In this document: positions 15,808-24,894 of the stretch, piece by piece | How the letters are laid out: each line of letters starts with the position of its first letter | How positions within the stretch are numbered: position 1 is the stretch's first letter | Assembly (NCBI GenBank): GCA_033851955.1 | Contig: JAWSVK010000013.1 | Span: forward strand, 73,301-137,300 | Origin: Profundibacter sp033851955 | GTDB taxonomy: Bacteria > Pseudomonadota > Alphaproteobacteria > Rhodobacterales > Rhodobacteraceae | Direction of reading: 5' to 3' | Length of the DNA stretch: 64,000 nt | Program-made: the position numbers and the translations under genes | Notes under the pieces: generated by a model | Database searches by the model: none | What the model was told of the DNA's origin: nothing | Seen by the model: the letters and a program-made list of their open reading frames with translations, nothing else

Positions 15808-16464
15808 TTACGACGTTGGTCGGATCACGATCTCAACGCGGCGATTTTGCCGACGACCCGCATCGGTTTGATTGCTTGCAACCGGTTCATCTTCGCCACG
15901 ACCAAAGGCACGGACACGTGAAGGTTGAACGCCTGCGTCCATCAAAACAGACGCAACAGCGCTGGCGCGACGGGACGATAGGTTTTGATTGAAATCAGCC
16001 GTGCCGGTGTTGTCTGTGTGGCCCAGCACATCGACCGTGGTGTTTGGATAGCTGTTCAGGTTGCTTGCCAATGTGCGCAGATCACTGCGCAAGTCCGAGC
16101 GCACCAAGGCGCTGTTGGTATCAAACAAAATGTCTTGGGGCATGGTGACAATCAACCGATCGCCCGTGTTGACGATTTTGACATCGCTGCCCATGCTGCC
16201 ACGCAATTCCGCGGCTTGTTTATCGAGTTGATTGCCAACAATCGCCCCAACGCCTGCACCAAGGGCCGCGCCGATGGCTGCGTTTTTGAAACGATCGCTG
16301 CCGCTCTCTTTGGTGGCACCCAAAAGTGCGCCCAGACCGGCCCCGATCAACGCGCCATTCTGGGTGCGTGTGTTGCCGTTTTTGGGTTCTGGACCCGGGT
16401 CCATACAGCCAGCTAGGGCAAAGCTGCCCACGACCAAAAGGGTGATAGGTGTTTTCATCTGCAT
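15808..16464 (-). CDS. OmpA-family outer-membrane lipoprotein
   Basis: The 218-aa protein has a lipoprotein signal (VVGSFALAGC, Cys20), a glycine-zipper region around residues 35-80 (GALIGAGLGALLGATK, AAIGAALGAGVGAIVGNQ) and a C-terminal OmpA peptidoglycan-binding domain (VDVLGHTDNTGTADFNQNLS, RRASAVASVL, GRGEDEPVASNQTDAGR, QNRRVEI). It probably anchors the outer membrane to peptidoglycan, like YiaD. The start at 16464 follows an ACGAGG SD; MKTPIT at 16458 is an alternative. A strong terminator follows. Confidence 0.93.
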   Translation of the reverse strand: MQMKTPITLLVVGSFALAGCMDPGPEPKNGNTRTQNGALIGAGLGALLGATKESGSDRFKNAAIGAALGAGVGAIVGNQLDKQAAELRGSMGSDVKIVNTGDRLIVTMPQDILFDTNSALVRSDLRSDLRTLASNLNSYPNTTVDVLGHTDNTGTADFNQNLSSRRASAVASVLMDAGVQPSRVRAFGRGEDEPVASNQTDAGRRQNRRVEIVIRPTS

Positions 16465-16577
16465 AATATTCGCCTCGTTAAGGTTGCCGTTCTGTGACGG
16501 GTTATCCTTACAATATTGGGCGTTGTTATCGAATATCAACCGTTCAAGTCGGCTAAAATCTGCCAATGCGCGAAAAA

Positions 16578-17417
16578 TCAGGCACTTTTTGAGCGCACGC
16601 CTTCCCAAGCGAGCATGGCCCGTTTGACGGGCAGACCCCAGTGGTAGCCGCCTAAGCCGCCAGATTTGCGCAGTGCCCTGTGACAGGGGATTAACCAACT
16701 GACGGGATTGCGGCCAACCGCGGTGCCAACGGCGCGGGCCGCGCGGGGACTGCCGACGCTGGCGGCGATTTCCGAATAGGTGGTGACGTGACCTGTGGGG
16801 ATGCTGAGCAGGGCTTCCCAGACTTTGATCTGAAAGGGTGCGCCGATCAGGTGCAAATTGGCGTGACCGGATTGGCTGAGTGCGGCGTTGATCCATGGCG
16901 CAAGGGCTGTGTCGTCGGCAACATATGTGGCTTCGGGCCAGCGGCTGCACATGTCTGCCATCGCGACTTCGCACCCTGTTTCGGCAGCAAAGGCCAAGCC
17001 GCACAACCCCTTATCTGTACCCATCGCCAGCGCCAAACCAAAGGGGGTGTCAAACCAGCCAAACCGGATCAAAAGCCCCGCACCTTTGCGCGCGAACTCG
17101 CCAGGGGTCATGGCTTCCCAACTTAGGAACAGATCGTGCAAGCGGCTGCTGCCGGACAGGCCGACCTGATCGGCAGCGCTCAAGGTGGTGAAGTGGTCAT
17201 GCAACAAGGTTTTGGCATAGCCCAACGTCAAGTATTGTTGAAATTTTTTAGGTGACACACCAACCCAGCGGCTGAACAAGCGTTGGAAATGCGCCGGACT
17301 CATCTGCAATTCGGCGGCAAGCGTCTCGAGCGACAGGGTGCGCCCATCGGCGGCGTCGATTACATCAATCGCGCGGCCTATTACGCCATAATGATAGGAA
17401 TCCGATAGATCAGCCAT
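16578..17417 (-). CDS. AraC-type HTH fused to O6-methylguanine-DNA methyltransferase
   Basis: The 279-aa protein has an AraC helix-turn-helix region (about 20-100: SLETLAAELQMSPAHFQRLF, RWVGVSPKKFQQYLTLGYA) joined to a methylated-DNA cysteine methyltransferase (about 190-279) with the active site PVSWLIPCHRALRKSG (PCHR) and FQIKVWEALLSIPTGHVTTY. It resembles Ada without the N-terminal zinc domain that repairs phosphotriesters, so it should repair O6-methylguanine, and may regulate. The ATG at 17417 has an AAGGAG SD. Ada itself needs the missing domain for activation, so inducible control is unlikely in the classical way. Confidence 0.93.
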   Translation of the reverse strand: MADLSDSYHYGVIGRAIDVIDAADGRTLSLETLAAELQMSPAHFQRLFSRWVGVSPKKFQQYLTLGYAKTLLHDHFTTLSAADQVGLSGSSRLHDLFLSWEAMTPGEFARKGAGLLIRFGWFDTPFGLALAMGTDKGLCGLAFAAETGCEVAMADMCSRWPEATYVADDTALAPWINAALSQSGHANLHLIGAPFQIKVWEALLSIPTGHVTTYSEIAASVGSPRAARAVGTAVGRNPVSWLIPCHRALRKSGGLGGYHWGLPVKRAMLAWEGVRSKSA

Positions 17418-17494
17418 GTTGCATCTCCTTTGCTTGATACAAAGGTAGGCCTGCTGCACGCTTTAAGCGACCCGAAAGTTGCTCTTTGTGCAGA

Positions 17495-18499
17495 TCAGGC
17501 GACAGAAAGGCAGGGTAAGATCTCTGTGGTGTTTTGCGGTACCAGCAGATTCACTTCCCAAGGTTTTAAACAAAGGCGGGCTGTTTTCATCGTGTCGGCC
17601 TTTGTACCAAGCAGGCCGCGGATTTGAGCCTGCTTTTTTGCGGGCAGACTTGCCAGCGCCATTTTTCCTGGGAAAAAGCTTTCGACCCAAAGCCCTTCGG
17701 CCAACACAATCTCGTGGTTTTGGAATAGGACATGGTAATAGGAAAGGTCGTGTCGGGGCTGACATTGTGCGATATCATTACCATTCGTGATTGCTTTGAG
17801 CGGCGCAAACGCCTCATCAGTGCCAAACAGCAGTTCAATCTGGGGTGATTTCAGCAAAATACGGTGTTCGGATGATAGCAGCAAATCTTGCGCGGGGGTT
17901 TGTGCGTCGATGCTTTGGGCCGCTATTTTGATAGGCCGCAATTTGGGCCTTGTTTCTAGTTCACTGGCGGGGATGATCGTGCGGGCGACCCAGAGAACGG
18001 GTTGAAACCCGTGATCGCGGGTCATGACCATGTCACCAGGGCCGATCCAGTCGACAGGTTGGTCGCCTTGGGCCGTCATCAAGGTGGTGCCTTGGCAAAA
18101 CCATGGCACGCTGTCCAAATCGGAGTAGAGCAGGCGCGTGTCACCCGTAAGCGGATCAAAATCATAGGTGTGAACATTGCCACTGTCGATTTCAGTATAG
18201 CTGACCCCCGCCTCCAGCGGGGTGGTGACAAGGAACCCGACGGGCACGCCGCCGAGTTCGATGACTTCTAGATATATCGGATCGCCTGTTGGGCCTTGGA
18301 CTTGGTAAAAAAGTTCGTCGTAAATTTGCCCAGATGCGATCAGGTTGCCATCCATGTCGCTTACAGTGCCGGTCTGGTTGGCGTCATCTGAGATGTTGAG
18401 ATCTACACGATGCTGGGTGAAATCATAGTCAGGACGTAAAGACCATGTATTGGTCGATCCGTCAAAAACCAGTGCATCCACCGAATAACCGTAACTCAT
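17495..18499 (-). CDS. Hint-domain (Hedgehog/intein) protein
   Basis: The 334-aa protein has a beta-rich N-terminal domain (1-130) with GSTNTWSLRPDYDF and then a Hint_2 domain starting at the residue run VPWFCQGTTLMTAQGDQPV, whose Cys is the position of intein-type autocleavage, followed by GDMVMTRDHGFQPVLW and LLLSSEHRILLKS. Many such genes occur in Rhodobacterales. The C-terminal Asn/Cys splice junction of true inteins is absent, so only N-terminal cleavage is plausible. There is no Sec signal peptide; such proteins are suspected type I secretion substrates. Confidence 0.82.
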   Translation of the reverse strand: MSYGYSVDALVFDGSTNTWSLRPDYDFTQHRVDLNISDDANQTGTVSDMDGNLIASGQIYDELFYQVQGPTGDPIYLEVIELGGVPVGFLVTTPLEAGVSYTEIDSGNVHTYDFDPLTGDTRLLYSDLDSVPWFCQGTTLMTAQGDQPVDWIGPGDMVMTRDHGFQPVLWVARTIIPASELETRPKLRPIKIAAQSIDAQTPAQDLLLSSEHRILLKSPQIELLFGTDEAFAPLKAITNGNDIAQCQPRHDLSYYHVLFQNHEIVLAEGLWVESFFPGKMALASLPAKKQAQIRGLLGTKADTMKTARLCLKPWEVNLLVPQNTTEILPCLSVA

Positions 18500-18656
18500 G
18501 AGGTATCTCGTTTCCTATTAATCAGTCTGCACAGTGACATGTGCCTGCTAAAAGCCACACTAATGGGGCTCGGAAATGAACATCGGATTTGAGATAATTT
18601 ATTTGCGCTAAACTCTGGGGCTTGCTCATTTGCTGTGATTTCCAGATACAGAAGGC

Positions 18657-19304
18657 ATGGAAAAACAGATGAATTATCGCACGATTGTCGAGGTGTTTCA
18701 CCGGTTCCAAGAGATGGAGCCCGAACCCAAAGGCGAGTTGGATCACACCAACGCCTATACGTTGGTGGTGGCGGTGGCCTTGTCGGCGCAGGCCACGGAC
18801 GTTGGAGTAAACAAGGCGACGCGCGACTTGTTCAAAATCGCCGATACGCCGGAAAAGATGTTGGCATTGGGGCTGGATGGTGTGACCGAGCATATCAAAA
18901 CCATCGGGCTGTTTCGGCAAAAGGCCAAGAACGTCATTAAAATGAGCCAGTTATTGGTTGATGAGTTTGACAGTATAGTGCCCAGTTCACGGGCCGCATT
19001 GGTCAGCCTACCGGGCGTTGGGCGCAAGACTGCCAATGTGGTGTTGAACATGTGGTTCCATCAACCGGCCCAAGCTGTCGACACGCATATTTTTCGTATC
19101 GGCAACCGCACCGGCATTGCGCCGGGAAAAGATGTGGATGCGGTGGAACGTGCCATTGAAGATAACATTCCGGCAGAGTATCAACACCACGCGCATCACT
19201 GGTTGATTTTACATGGCCGCTACGTGTGCAAGGCGCGCAAGCCTGTGTGCTCAAATTGTATAATTCGTGATCTCTGCCCCTATGAGGAAAAAACCTATGA
19301 CTAA
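18657..19304 (+). CDS. nth: endonuclease III
   Basis: Nth is a DNA glycosylase/AP lyase for oxidised pyrimidines. The 215-aa protein shows the helix-hairpin-helix SLPGVGRKTANVVLNMWF with the catalytic Lys, the Asp in QAVDTHIFRIGNRTG, and the C-terminal [4Fe-4S] ligands C-x6-C-x2-C-x5-C (CKARKPVCSNCIIRDLC). Its 3' end overlaps the next gene by 8 nt. The ATG at 18657 gives the MEKQMNYRTI start typical of the order; the second ATG at 18669 is also possible. Confidence 0.96.
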   Translation: MEKQMNYRTIVEVFHRFQEMEPEPKGELDHTNAYTLVVAVALSAQATDVGVNKATRDLFKIADTPEKMLALGLDGVTEHIKTIGLFRQKAKNVIKMSQLLVDEFDSIVPSSRAALVSLPGVGRKTANVVLNMWFHQPAQAVDTHIFRIGNRTGIAPGKDVDAVERAIEDNIPAEYQHHAHHWLILHGRYVCKARKPVCSNCIIRDLCPYEEKTYD

Positions 19305-20295
19305 GAAGTATCAAATTGTCGGTATCGGGAACGCGATGGTCGATGTGTTGGCCCATGCGGATGACAGTTTTCTGACGGAGAACGGGATCGAAAAAGGCAT
19401 TATGCAGTTGATCGATATGGACCGCGCGGTGGAGCTGTATGGCAAAGTTGGCCCCGCCACCGAAATTTCGGGCGGATCTGCTGCCAACACCATCGCCGGT
19501 GCGGCCCATTTGGGCGGGCGTGTGGCCTATGTGGGCAAGGTTAAGGACGACCAATTGGGCGCGATCTTTGCCCATGATTTGCGGGCCCAAGGGGTGGATT
19601 ATGACACCGTGATGGCGGGCGATGATGCGCCACAGGAAACGGGGCGCTGTATTGTTTTGGTGGCACCGGATGGCGAGCGTTCGATGAACACGTATTTGGG
19701 TGTGACCGAGTTTTTGCAGCCATCCGATATTGATCCGGCCCAAATGGCGAATGCGGAGTGGATTTATCTTGAAGGGTATCGCTTTGATGGTCCCGAAAGC
19801 CACGAGGCGTTTGCCAAGGCGAACGCGGCCTGCCGGGGCGCGGGTGGCAAGGTGTCTTTGACACTGTCTGATCCGTTTTGCGTTGAGCGGCATCGTGATG
19901 CGTTCCGCGATATGATCAAATCGGATGTGGACCTGTTGTTTTGCAACCGCGCTGAAATGTTATCGATGTACCAGACCGAAGATTTTGACGCAGCACTAGA
20001 GATGGCCGCGGCTGAGGTCGAGATTGTGGCCTGCACGGATTCCGATCAGGGCGCGCATATCCTGTCAGGCGGTCAGCGCTGGCATGCACCTGCGATCCCG
20101 ACCGACATTGTTGATGCAACTGGGGCAGGCGATTTGTTTGCCGGTGCGTTTATGTGGGGTCTGACCAATGGGCATGATCTGGAAACCTGTGGCAACATGG
20201 GCTGCGTGGCGGCCTCTGAGGTGATCAGCCATATCGGCGCACGTGCCGAGGCGGATTTGCTTGAGGTGTTCAAGACAAGCGGATTGATTTCCTAA
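19297..20295 (+). CDS. PfkB-family kinase (adenosine kinase-like)
   Basis: The 332-aa protein belongs to the ribokinase/PfkB family: GIGNAMVDVLAHADDSFL at the N-terminus, SGGSAANTIAGAAHLGGRVA (substrate-lid signature), and the ATP-site signature DIVDATGAGDLFAGAF with the catalytic Asp. The layout matches adenosine kinase-like members of alphaproteobacteria, but the true sugar or nucleoside substrate is not certain. The start overlaps nth by 8 nt and has an AGGAAA SD inside nth. It ends 8 nt before a convergent repeat. Confidence 0.9.
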   Translation: MTKKYQIVGIGNAMVDVLAHADDSFLTENGIEKGIMQLIDMDRAVELYGKVGPATEISGGSAANTIAGAAHLGGRVAYVGKVKDDQLGAIFAHDLRAQGVDYDTVMAGDDAPQETGRCIVLVAPDGERSMNTYLGVTEFLQPSDIDPAQMANAEWIYLEGYRFDGPESHEAFAKANAACRGAGGKVSLTLSDPFCVERHRDAFRDMIKSDVDLLFCNRAEMLSMYQTEDFDAALEMAAAEVEIVACTDSDQGAHILSGGQRWHAPAIPTDIVDATGAGDLFAGAFMWGLTNGHDLETCGNMGCVAASEVISHIGARAEADLLEVFKTSGLIS

Positions 20296-20303
20296 GAGAT
20301 AAG

Positions 20304-20416
20304 ATGCCTCCGGCGGGGATATTTGGGAAAAGAAGAAACCCAACCCTGCCGAAATTGGGAACAATTTGATTTAAATTATCGCTTCTTCTTTTCCCAAATA
20401 TCCCCGCCGGAGGCAT
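20304..20416. repeat. Rhodobacterales convergent-gene-end repeat, copy 2 (perfect)
   Basis: Two 34-nt arms, 20304-20337 and 20383-20416, are perfect reverse complements. The left begins ATGCCTCCGGCGGGGATATT and ends in AAAAGAAGAA; the right ends with AATATCCCCGCCGGAGGCAT. The 45-nt loop is AT-rich. It lies 8 nt after the kinase stop and 11 nt from the convergent sulfotransferase stop, and either strand ends its outward arm with purine/pyrimidine runs, consistent with a two-way terminator. Confidence 0.9.
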
Positions 20417-20427
20417 AAAAGTTAAAC

Positions 20428-21252
20428 TTACCCTTTGGGACCGAGTTTGGCGTGGATTTCGGCCAGATCAATTTCGCCGATTGGCATTTTGTTGTTGGGA
20501 TCATCCACATCATATTTGAACATGTTGAAATCGCGTTTGTAGATTTCATAGATCAGGTGCATCGACATATCGTCAAAGTAATCGGCAATCGGGTGCAACC
20601 GTTTGGGGCCGTGCCCCTCGGATTCGTTGAAACGCGGGATTTTGTCCAGCTTGACGGTGTGTTTTGATTCTATGCCGTCCAGAACTGTTTGCATGCCGTC
20701 GTTGAAAGTCTCGGTTGGGAAAATATAATCATATTTGCCGCCGTTCATGATGAAGGTCGAGATATGGCCGGACATGGCCGACCAGTGAATGTCAGGGTCC
20801 ATCGGGCGGCGCCAGCGGATGGTGTCACGGGCAAACAGCAAGAAGCGGCGGAAGGATTTGATCTGATCGAACTCAAAACCTGTTTCTGGGTCGCCAACCT
20901 CGATCCCGTATTTTTGGATCAGGAGCGGCACCAGTTTGCCACGATAGCGCTGGCCGTTGCGCTGAATGCCGCAGATTTTGTCAAAGAACGAGCTGAGGAT
21001 GCGCCCGTATGGGTTGCGAACACAGGTGAAGGCTGGCGATGTGTGGTTGAGAACATTGCTTTCAATCACCGGTTGGCTGGCGTCGATTCCCCATTTGTGC
21101 ATTTTGCCTTTGGCATCATGGATGTCACCGTCAAAAAACTCGCCATGGTCAGAATAATACATAATCTGGCCGATGGTCGAACACGCACACTTTGGAACGA
21201 CACGGTAAACGAGGCTTTCGCTCTCTGTCATCCAAACGCCTGGAAATCCCAT
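20428..21252 (-). CDS. sulfotransferase family protein (Sulfotransfer_2 type)
   Basis: The 274-aa protein has the two PAPS-binding signatures of the carbohydrate sulfotransferase-2 group: VPKCACSTIGQIMYY (5' phosphosulfate loop, residues about 19-33) and FTCVRNPYGRILSSFFDKI (3' phosphate Arg/Ser motif, residues about 75-93). It is probably a cytoplasmic enzyme adding sulfate to a surface glycan. It is divergent from a Core-2/I-branching transferase (start 21402), so the two may act on the same glycan. A 149-bp divergent spacer holds an AT-rich stretch at 21330-21380. Confidence 0.85.
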   Translation of the reverse strand: MGFPGVWMTESESLVYRVVPKCACSTIGQIMYYSDHGEFFDGDIHDAKGKMHKWGIDASQPVIESNVLNHTSPAFTCVRNPYGRILSSFFDKICGIQRNGQRYRGKLVPLLIQKYGIEVGDPETGFEFDQIKSFRRFLLFARDTIRWRRPMDPDIHWSAMSGHISTFIMNGGKYDYIFPTETFNDGMQTVLDGIESKHTVKLDKIPRFNESEGHGPKRLHPIADYFDDMSMHLIYEIYKRDFNMFKYDVDDPNNKMPIGEIDLAEIHAKLGPKG

Positions 21253-21401
21253 TTTACTACTCGCTTTTTACTATTGGTCCGGATCAAAAAAGTGACCTAA
21301 GGACAATTAGGACTAAAAAAGCAAATAAATGCTGTATATTCAATGTCCATTTGCGCTATTTAGTGAACAATCATCAATTTTTCGGGGTTCAGTTTCCTAA
21401 A

Positions 21402-22979
21402 ATGGCAAAAATCGCCTTCATTCTGCTTTGTCATAAGGACCCGGAGGCCATTATTCGGCAAGCCGAGCGGCTGACGGCGGCTGGCGATTGCATGGCCATT
21501 CATTTCGATGCCCGCGCCAAGCCCGCACATTTCACGCAAATTCAGGAGGCGTTGAAGGACAACCCGAATGTGGCATTCGCCAAGAAGCGGCTGAAGTGTG
21601 GTTGGGGGGCTTGGTCTTTGGTGCAGGCGACGTTGAATGCGGTTGAGGCGGCGGTGGATGCTTTTCCACGGGCCACGCATTTTTATATGTTGTCGGGCGA
21701 CTGCATGCCGATCAAATCGGCCAACTATGTGCATCAGTTCTTGGACGACGCCGATGTCGATTATATCGAAAGCCATGACTATTTTGAAAGTGACTGGATC
21801 AAAACCGGCTGGAAAGAAGAGCGGCTGATTTACCGGCATTTCTTTAATGAGCGCACCCAGACCAAACGGTTTTACGGCACGTTCAATGTTCAGAAAAAAC
21901 TGGGGCTAACCCGCGAAATTCCGGCCGATTTACAGATTATGATCGGCAGCCAATGGTGGTGTCTGCGGCGCCGCACGATTGAGTGGATCTTGAACTTTAC
22001 CCGTGAGCGCAAGGACGTGATGCGGTTCTTTCGCACCACGTGGATTCCGGATGAAACGTTCTTTCAAACGCTGGTGCGCCATCTGGTGCCCGAGAATGAA
22101 ATTGAAGTGCGCACGCTGACGTTTTTGATCTTTTCAGACTACGGCATGCCCACCACATTTTACAATGACCACTATGATTTGCTGCTCAGTCAAAACTACC
22201 TGTTCGCGCGTAAAATCAGCCCTGAAGCCCGAGATCTGAAGCGGAAATTGGGCAAGCTTTATGCCAGTGAAAACACCGATTTTCAGATCTCGGACGAGGG
22301 CCGAAGCCTGTTTGATTTTCTGACAGGGCGTGGCCGGATTGGTCGACGATTTGCACAACGGTTCTGGGAAACCGAGAGCACCTTGGGTCGCGAACGTCAG
22401 TTGCTGATTGTGGTCTGCAAAAAATGGCACGTGGCCAAACGGTTGGTCGAGAAAATTCGTCAGGTTTCGGATACCACTGTGGTTGAATATATGTTCGATG
22501 AAGAGGGCTGCGCCTTGCCTGATTTGGGGGGTATTCAATCGACGTTGGGCAAACGTACCCGCCACCGCCGTGCCCTGATGCGGATGTTGTTTGATTACTA
22601 TGACACCAACAAATTGCTGGTGTGTTTCGATCCCAACAATGTTGATTTGTTGCAGGATTTCTACGCGGATCGCTCAAAAACCAAAATGCTGGAAATTGAG
22701 TGTGAGTTCAGTGATGAATACCTGATCGGCCACGCCAAACGGGTTGGGCTGGCAGGAGAACGCACCCCGCTTGAGACCATCGACAACCTGCTGCCGACCA
22801 TCCGCTATGACGTGGTGTTTGAGAGCGACCGGATCAGGGATGCTGATCTGGAAAACCATTACCGAATGCGCGAACAGGTGTCGGTTGAGGAAAATGCCGC
22901 GGTTCTGGCGGAATTTCTAGAGCTGCCGCTTGACGTCGCCCGCGAGATTGCCGCCACTGACCATTTGTTTACAGATTAA
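21402..22979 (+). CDS. Core-2/I-branching-type beta-1,6-GlcNAc transferase
   Basis: The 525-aa protein begins MAKIAFILLCHKDPEAIIRQ and shows AGDCMAIHFDARAKP, CGWGAWSLVQATLNAVE and YMLSGDCMPIKSANYVHQFL, the hallmarks of the GT14 Core-2/I-branching family. The region after about residue 280 is an additional domain found with this family in Rhodobacterales (DUF5927/5928-like, by recollection) and carries VCKKWHVAKRLVEKI. An in-frame extension upstream is discarded because the ATG at 21402 gives the canonical start. Likely role: glycan assembly, with the neighbouring sulfotransferase and GT87 genes. Confidence 0.88.
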   Translation: MAKIAFILLCHKDPEAIIRQAERLTAAGDCMAIHFDARAKPAHFTQIQEALKDNPNVAFAKKRLKCGWGAWSLVQATLNAVEAAVDAFPRATHFYMLSGDCMPIKSANYVHQFLDDADVDYIESHDYFESDWIKTGWKEERLIYRHFFNERTQTKRFYGTFNVQKKLGLTREIPADLQIMIGSQWWCLRRRTIEWILNFTRERKDVMRFFRTTWIPDETFFQTLVRHLVPENEIEVRTLTFLIFSDYGMPTTFYNDHYDLLLSQNYLFARKISPEARDLKRKLGKLYASENTDFQISDEGRSLFDFLTGRGRIGRRFAQRFWETESTLGRERQLLIVVCKKWHVAKRLVEKIRQVSDTTVVEYMFDEEGCALPDLGGIQSTLGKRTRHRRALMRMLFDYYDTNKLLVCFDPNNVDLLQDFYADRSKTKMLEIECEFSDEYLIGHAKRVGLAGERTPLETIDNLLPTIRYDVVFESDRIRDADLENHYRMREQVSVEENAAVLAEFLELPLDVAREIAATDHLFTD

Positions 22980-22988
22980 GGACTGCCG

Positions 22989-23369
22989 ATGACTTATGCC
23001 TATGATGACCAAAATATCTTTGCCAAAATCCTGCGCGGGGAAATCCCGTCGACGCAAGTTCTCGAGACCGAACATTCTTTGGCATTCAACGACATTAGCG
23101 AGCAAGCTCCGCACCATGTGTTGGTGATCCCGAAGGGTCCTTATGTCTGTTATGATCACTTTGCGGCGGCGGCGACGGATGCCGAGATCGTTGATTTCAC
23201 CCGTGCGATAGGGGCTGTGTGCAAGCAGCTGGGCATTGAGCCGGGCACTGGTGGCGATGGCTATCGTTTGATTGCCAATTCGGGTGCTGTTGCGGTGCAG
23301 GAAGTGCCGCATTTGCATGTACATATTTTGGGTGGGCGACCGCTGGGCCGCATGTTGCAGCGGGCCTAG
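22989..23369 (+). CDS. HIT-family nucleotide hydrolase (HinT-like)
   Basis: The 126-aa protein has the full HIT signature VPHLHVHILGGRPLG with three histidines and the N-terminal FAKILRGEIPSTQVLE motif. HIT proteins of this branch hydrolyse AMP-lysine or related phosphoramidates. It follows the branching transferase by 9 nt and ends one base before the convergent GT87 gene. Confidence 0.94.
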   Translation: MTYAYDDQNIFAKILRGEIPSTQVLETEHSLAFNDISEQAPHHVLVIPKGPYVCYDHFAAAATDAEIVDFTRAIGAVCKQLGIEPGTGGDGYRLIANSGAVAVQEVPHLHVHILGGRPLGRMLQRA

Positions 23370-23370
23370 T

Positions 23371-24516
23371 TTACGCTGGTGTTGTGGGGCTGCTGCCCTT
23401 TATTTTGATCATCAGAACCGCTATGATAAAGAGCAGAATGGCGGCGAAGTTGAACTTATACTCCGGCGGAATTTCGATCAGCGCCATTGGAATGAACTCA
23501 AGCAAAAGTGCTGCCATCACCCATTGGCGGCTGATCTGGATGTCGGAGTTTTTCAGCACCAGTATCAGTGGGAACAGCAGCAGCGCGTAGTCATAAAGCA
23601 CGATGTAGGGGCTGGCGAAAAACGCGGCGATGCCCGCGACGACCCAAAACTGGTCGGATTTTTTGTCGCGAAACGCGTAGGCGCCGAGCCCGCAAACGGC
23701 GGCCAGCATCGACAGGTGCAGTAGCCATCTAAACACTGACGGCAGATTTAGCGGGGCAAGCACCATGTAAAATGAGGCGCGGAACGGGTTTTCGATTTGG
23801 GTGGAAAGCACGCTGCGCGAGGCGTCTTTGAGGTGGTTCAAAAAGGCAAACCAGATGTCGCTGCCATAGAACAAGCTGGTCGACAGGATTGCGACAATCG
23901 CGATCGCCAGCGATGGCAATATCGATCTGGGTGCGGTTTTGAGGAAATACAAAAACAGGATGATGCCGCCGACATGGGGTTTGGTTGCGATCAAGGTTAG
24001 GGCGATCAGGGCCAGAACTGGCGCGTGACGCGACAGTCTGTAGGCCAGCAACAGGGCGACCAGAAATAAGATGGTTGGGTGGCCAAAAGCGATGGGAATG
24101 ATCAGCGGGAATGCGGATAGGACTATGATTTCTTTGAACTGTTTTCGAAACAGAAAATACACGGTCAGATAATAAGATGCCAAGCTGGTGAAGCAGAAAA
24201 CCAGGTAGGCGGTTGAGACGTTGAACAGCGCGAGCACTTGTGCGTAGGGCAGCAGGATTGGCGGGTAAAACCATGGCAAGCTGCCAGTGCTGCCGTATTG
24301 CTGGCCGAAAAGCGCAACGAATTGATCCCAGTTGTAGGCCAGCATTGCTTGGCCATCGTTGGCCAAAATGCCCGCCATATGGAAGGCATAGAAATCAAAG
24401 GTGCCATATGTTTCCCAGAGCGAATATTTCAGCACGGACAGGATAAAGGGCAGTGTGGCCAGTATCCAAAACAGGGATTTGCTGAAAACGGTTGGGCGGG
24501 GGGTGGATTCGGGCAT
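23371..24516 (-). CDS. GT87-family (DUF2029) membrane glycosyltransferase
   Basis: The 381-aa protein has about ten transmembrane segments and the GT87 landmarks: TFDFYAFHMAG with an acidic loop after the first helix, LPWFYPPILLPYAQ, and LIATKPHVGGIILFLYFL. GT87 enzymes are polyprenol-phosphate mannosyl- or arabinosyl-type transferases of the GT-C fold. It lies convergent to the HIT gene and completes a small glycan-related group with the sulfotransferase and Core-2/I-branching genes. Confidence 0.87.
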   Translation of the reverse strand: MPESTPRPTVFSKSLFWILATLPFILSVLKYSLWETYGTFDFYAFHMAGILANDGQAMLAYNWDQFVALFGQQYGSTGSLPWFYPPILLPYAQVLALFNVSTAYLVFCFTSLASYYLTVYFLFRKQFKEIIVLSAFPLIIPIAFGHPTILFLVALLLAYRLSRHAPVLALIALTLIATKPHVGGIILFLYFLKTAPRSILPSLAIAIVAILSTSLFYGSDIWFAFLNHLKDASRSVLSTQIENPFRASFYMVLAPLNLPSVFRWLLHLSMLAAVCGLGAYAFRDKKSDQFWVVAGIAAFFASPYIVLYDYALLLFPLILVLKNSDIQISRQWVMAALLLEFIPMALIEIPPEYKFNFAAILLFIIAVLMIKIKGSSPTTPA

Positions 24517-24706
24517 TGCGGCTACTTTGTGCGTCAGGAAAATTGCTGTTTACTGATATTATGAGATTGATGCGATGGCAACGGTTGGGCTGCATATGAT
24601 TGCGGGCTGCCTGTCTGCCAAGGGTGGGCAAATGCTGCGATTGGCGGCTTGTTCCTGCGGCGTGGATCGTTATCATAGAGCGCTAAACCTGATGAATGGA
24701 GCGAGC

Positions 24707-24883
24707 ATGACCACCGAGGCCCCGAAAACCGTTGTTGTTGAGAAGTTCAAAGTGTCATGTGACGGTGGCGGTGCCGATGGGCATCCGCGCGTCTGGCTGC
24801 AAATCCCGAATGAGCATGGCTGGGTTGAATGCCCTTATTGTGATACCAAATTTATTCACAGCGATTACGCTGAAAAGGCGTAG
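24707..24883 (+). CDS. zf-CHCC zinc-finger domain protein
   Basis: The 58-aa protein has the arrangement VSCDGGGADGHPRVWLQI followed by GWVECPYCDTKF, that is Cys, His, Cys, Cys ligands as in the zinc-finger subunit NDUFS6-like family (zf-CHCC). Members in alphaproteobacteria are complex I related or of unknown role. An upstream frame extension is ignored because the ATG at 24707 follows a GGAGCG SD and gives the normal length. Confidence 0.85.
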   Translation: MTTEAPKTVVVEKFKVSCDGGGADGHPRVWLQIPNEHGWVECPYCDTKFIHSDYAEKA

Positions 24884-24894
24884 CGCGCCAAAAC

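Noticed and set aside
16465..17004. Long N-terminal extension of the OmpA lipoprotein
   Set aside because: It is the shadow of the AraC-Ogt gene; a lipoprotein signal and SD mark the start at 16464.
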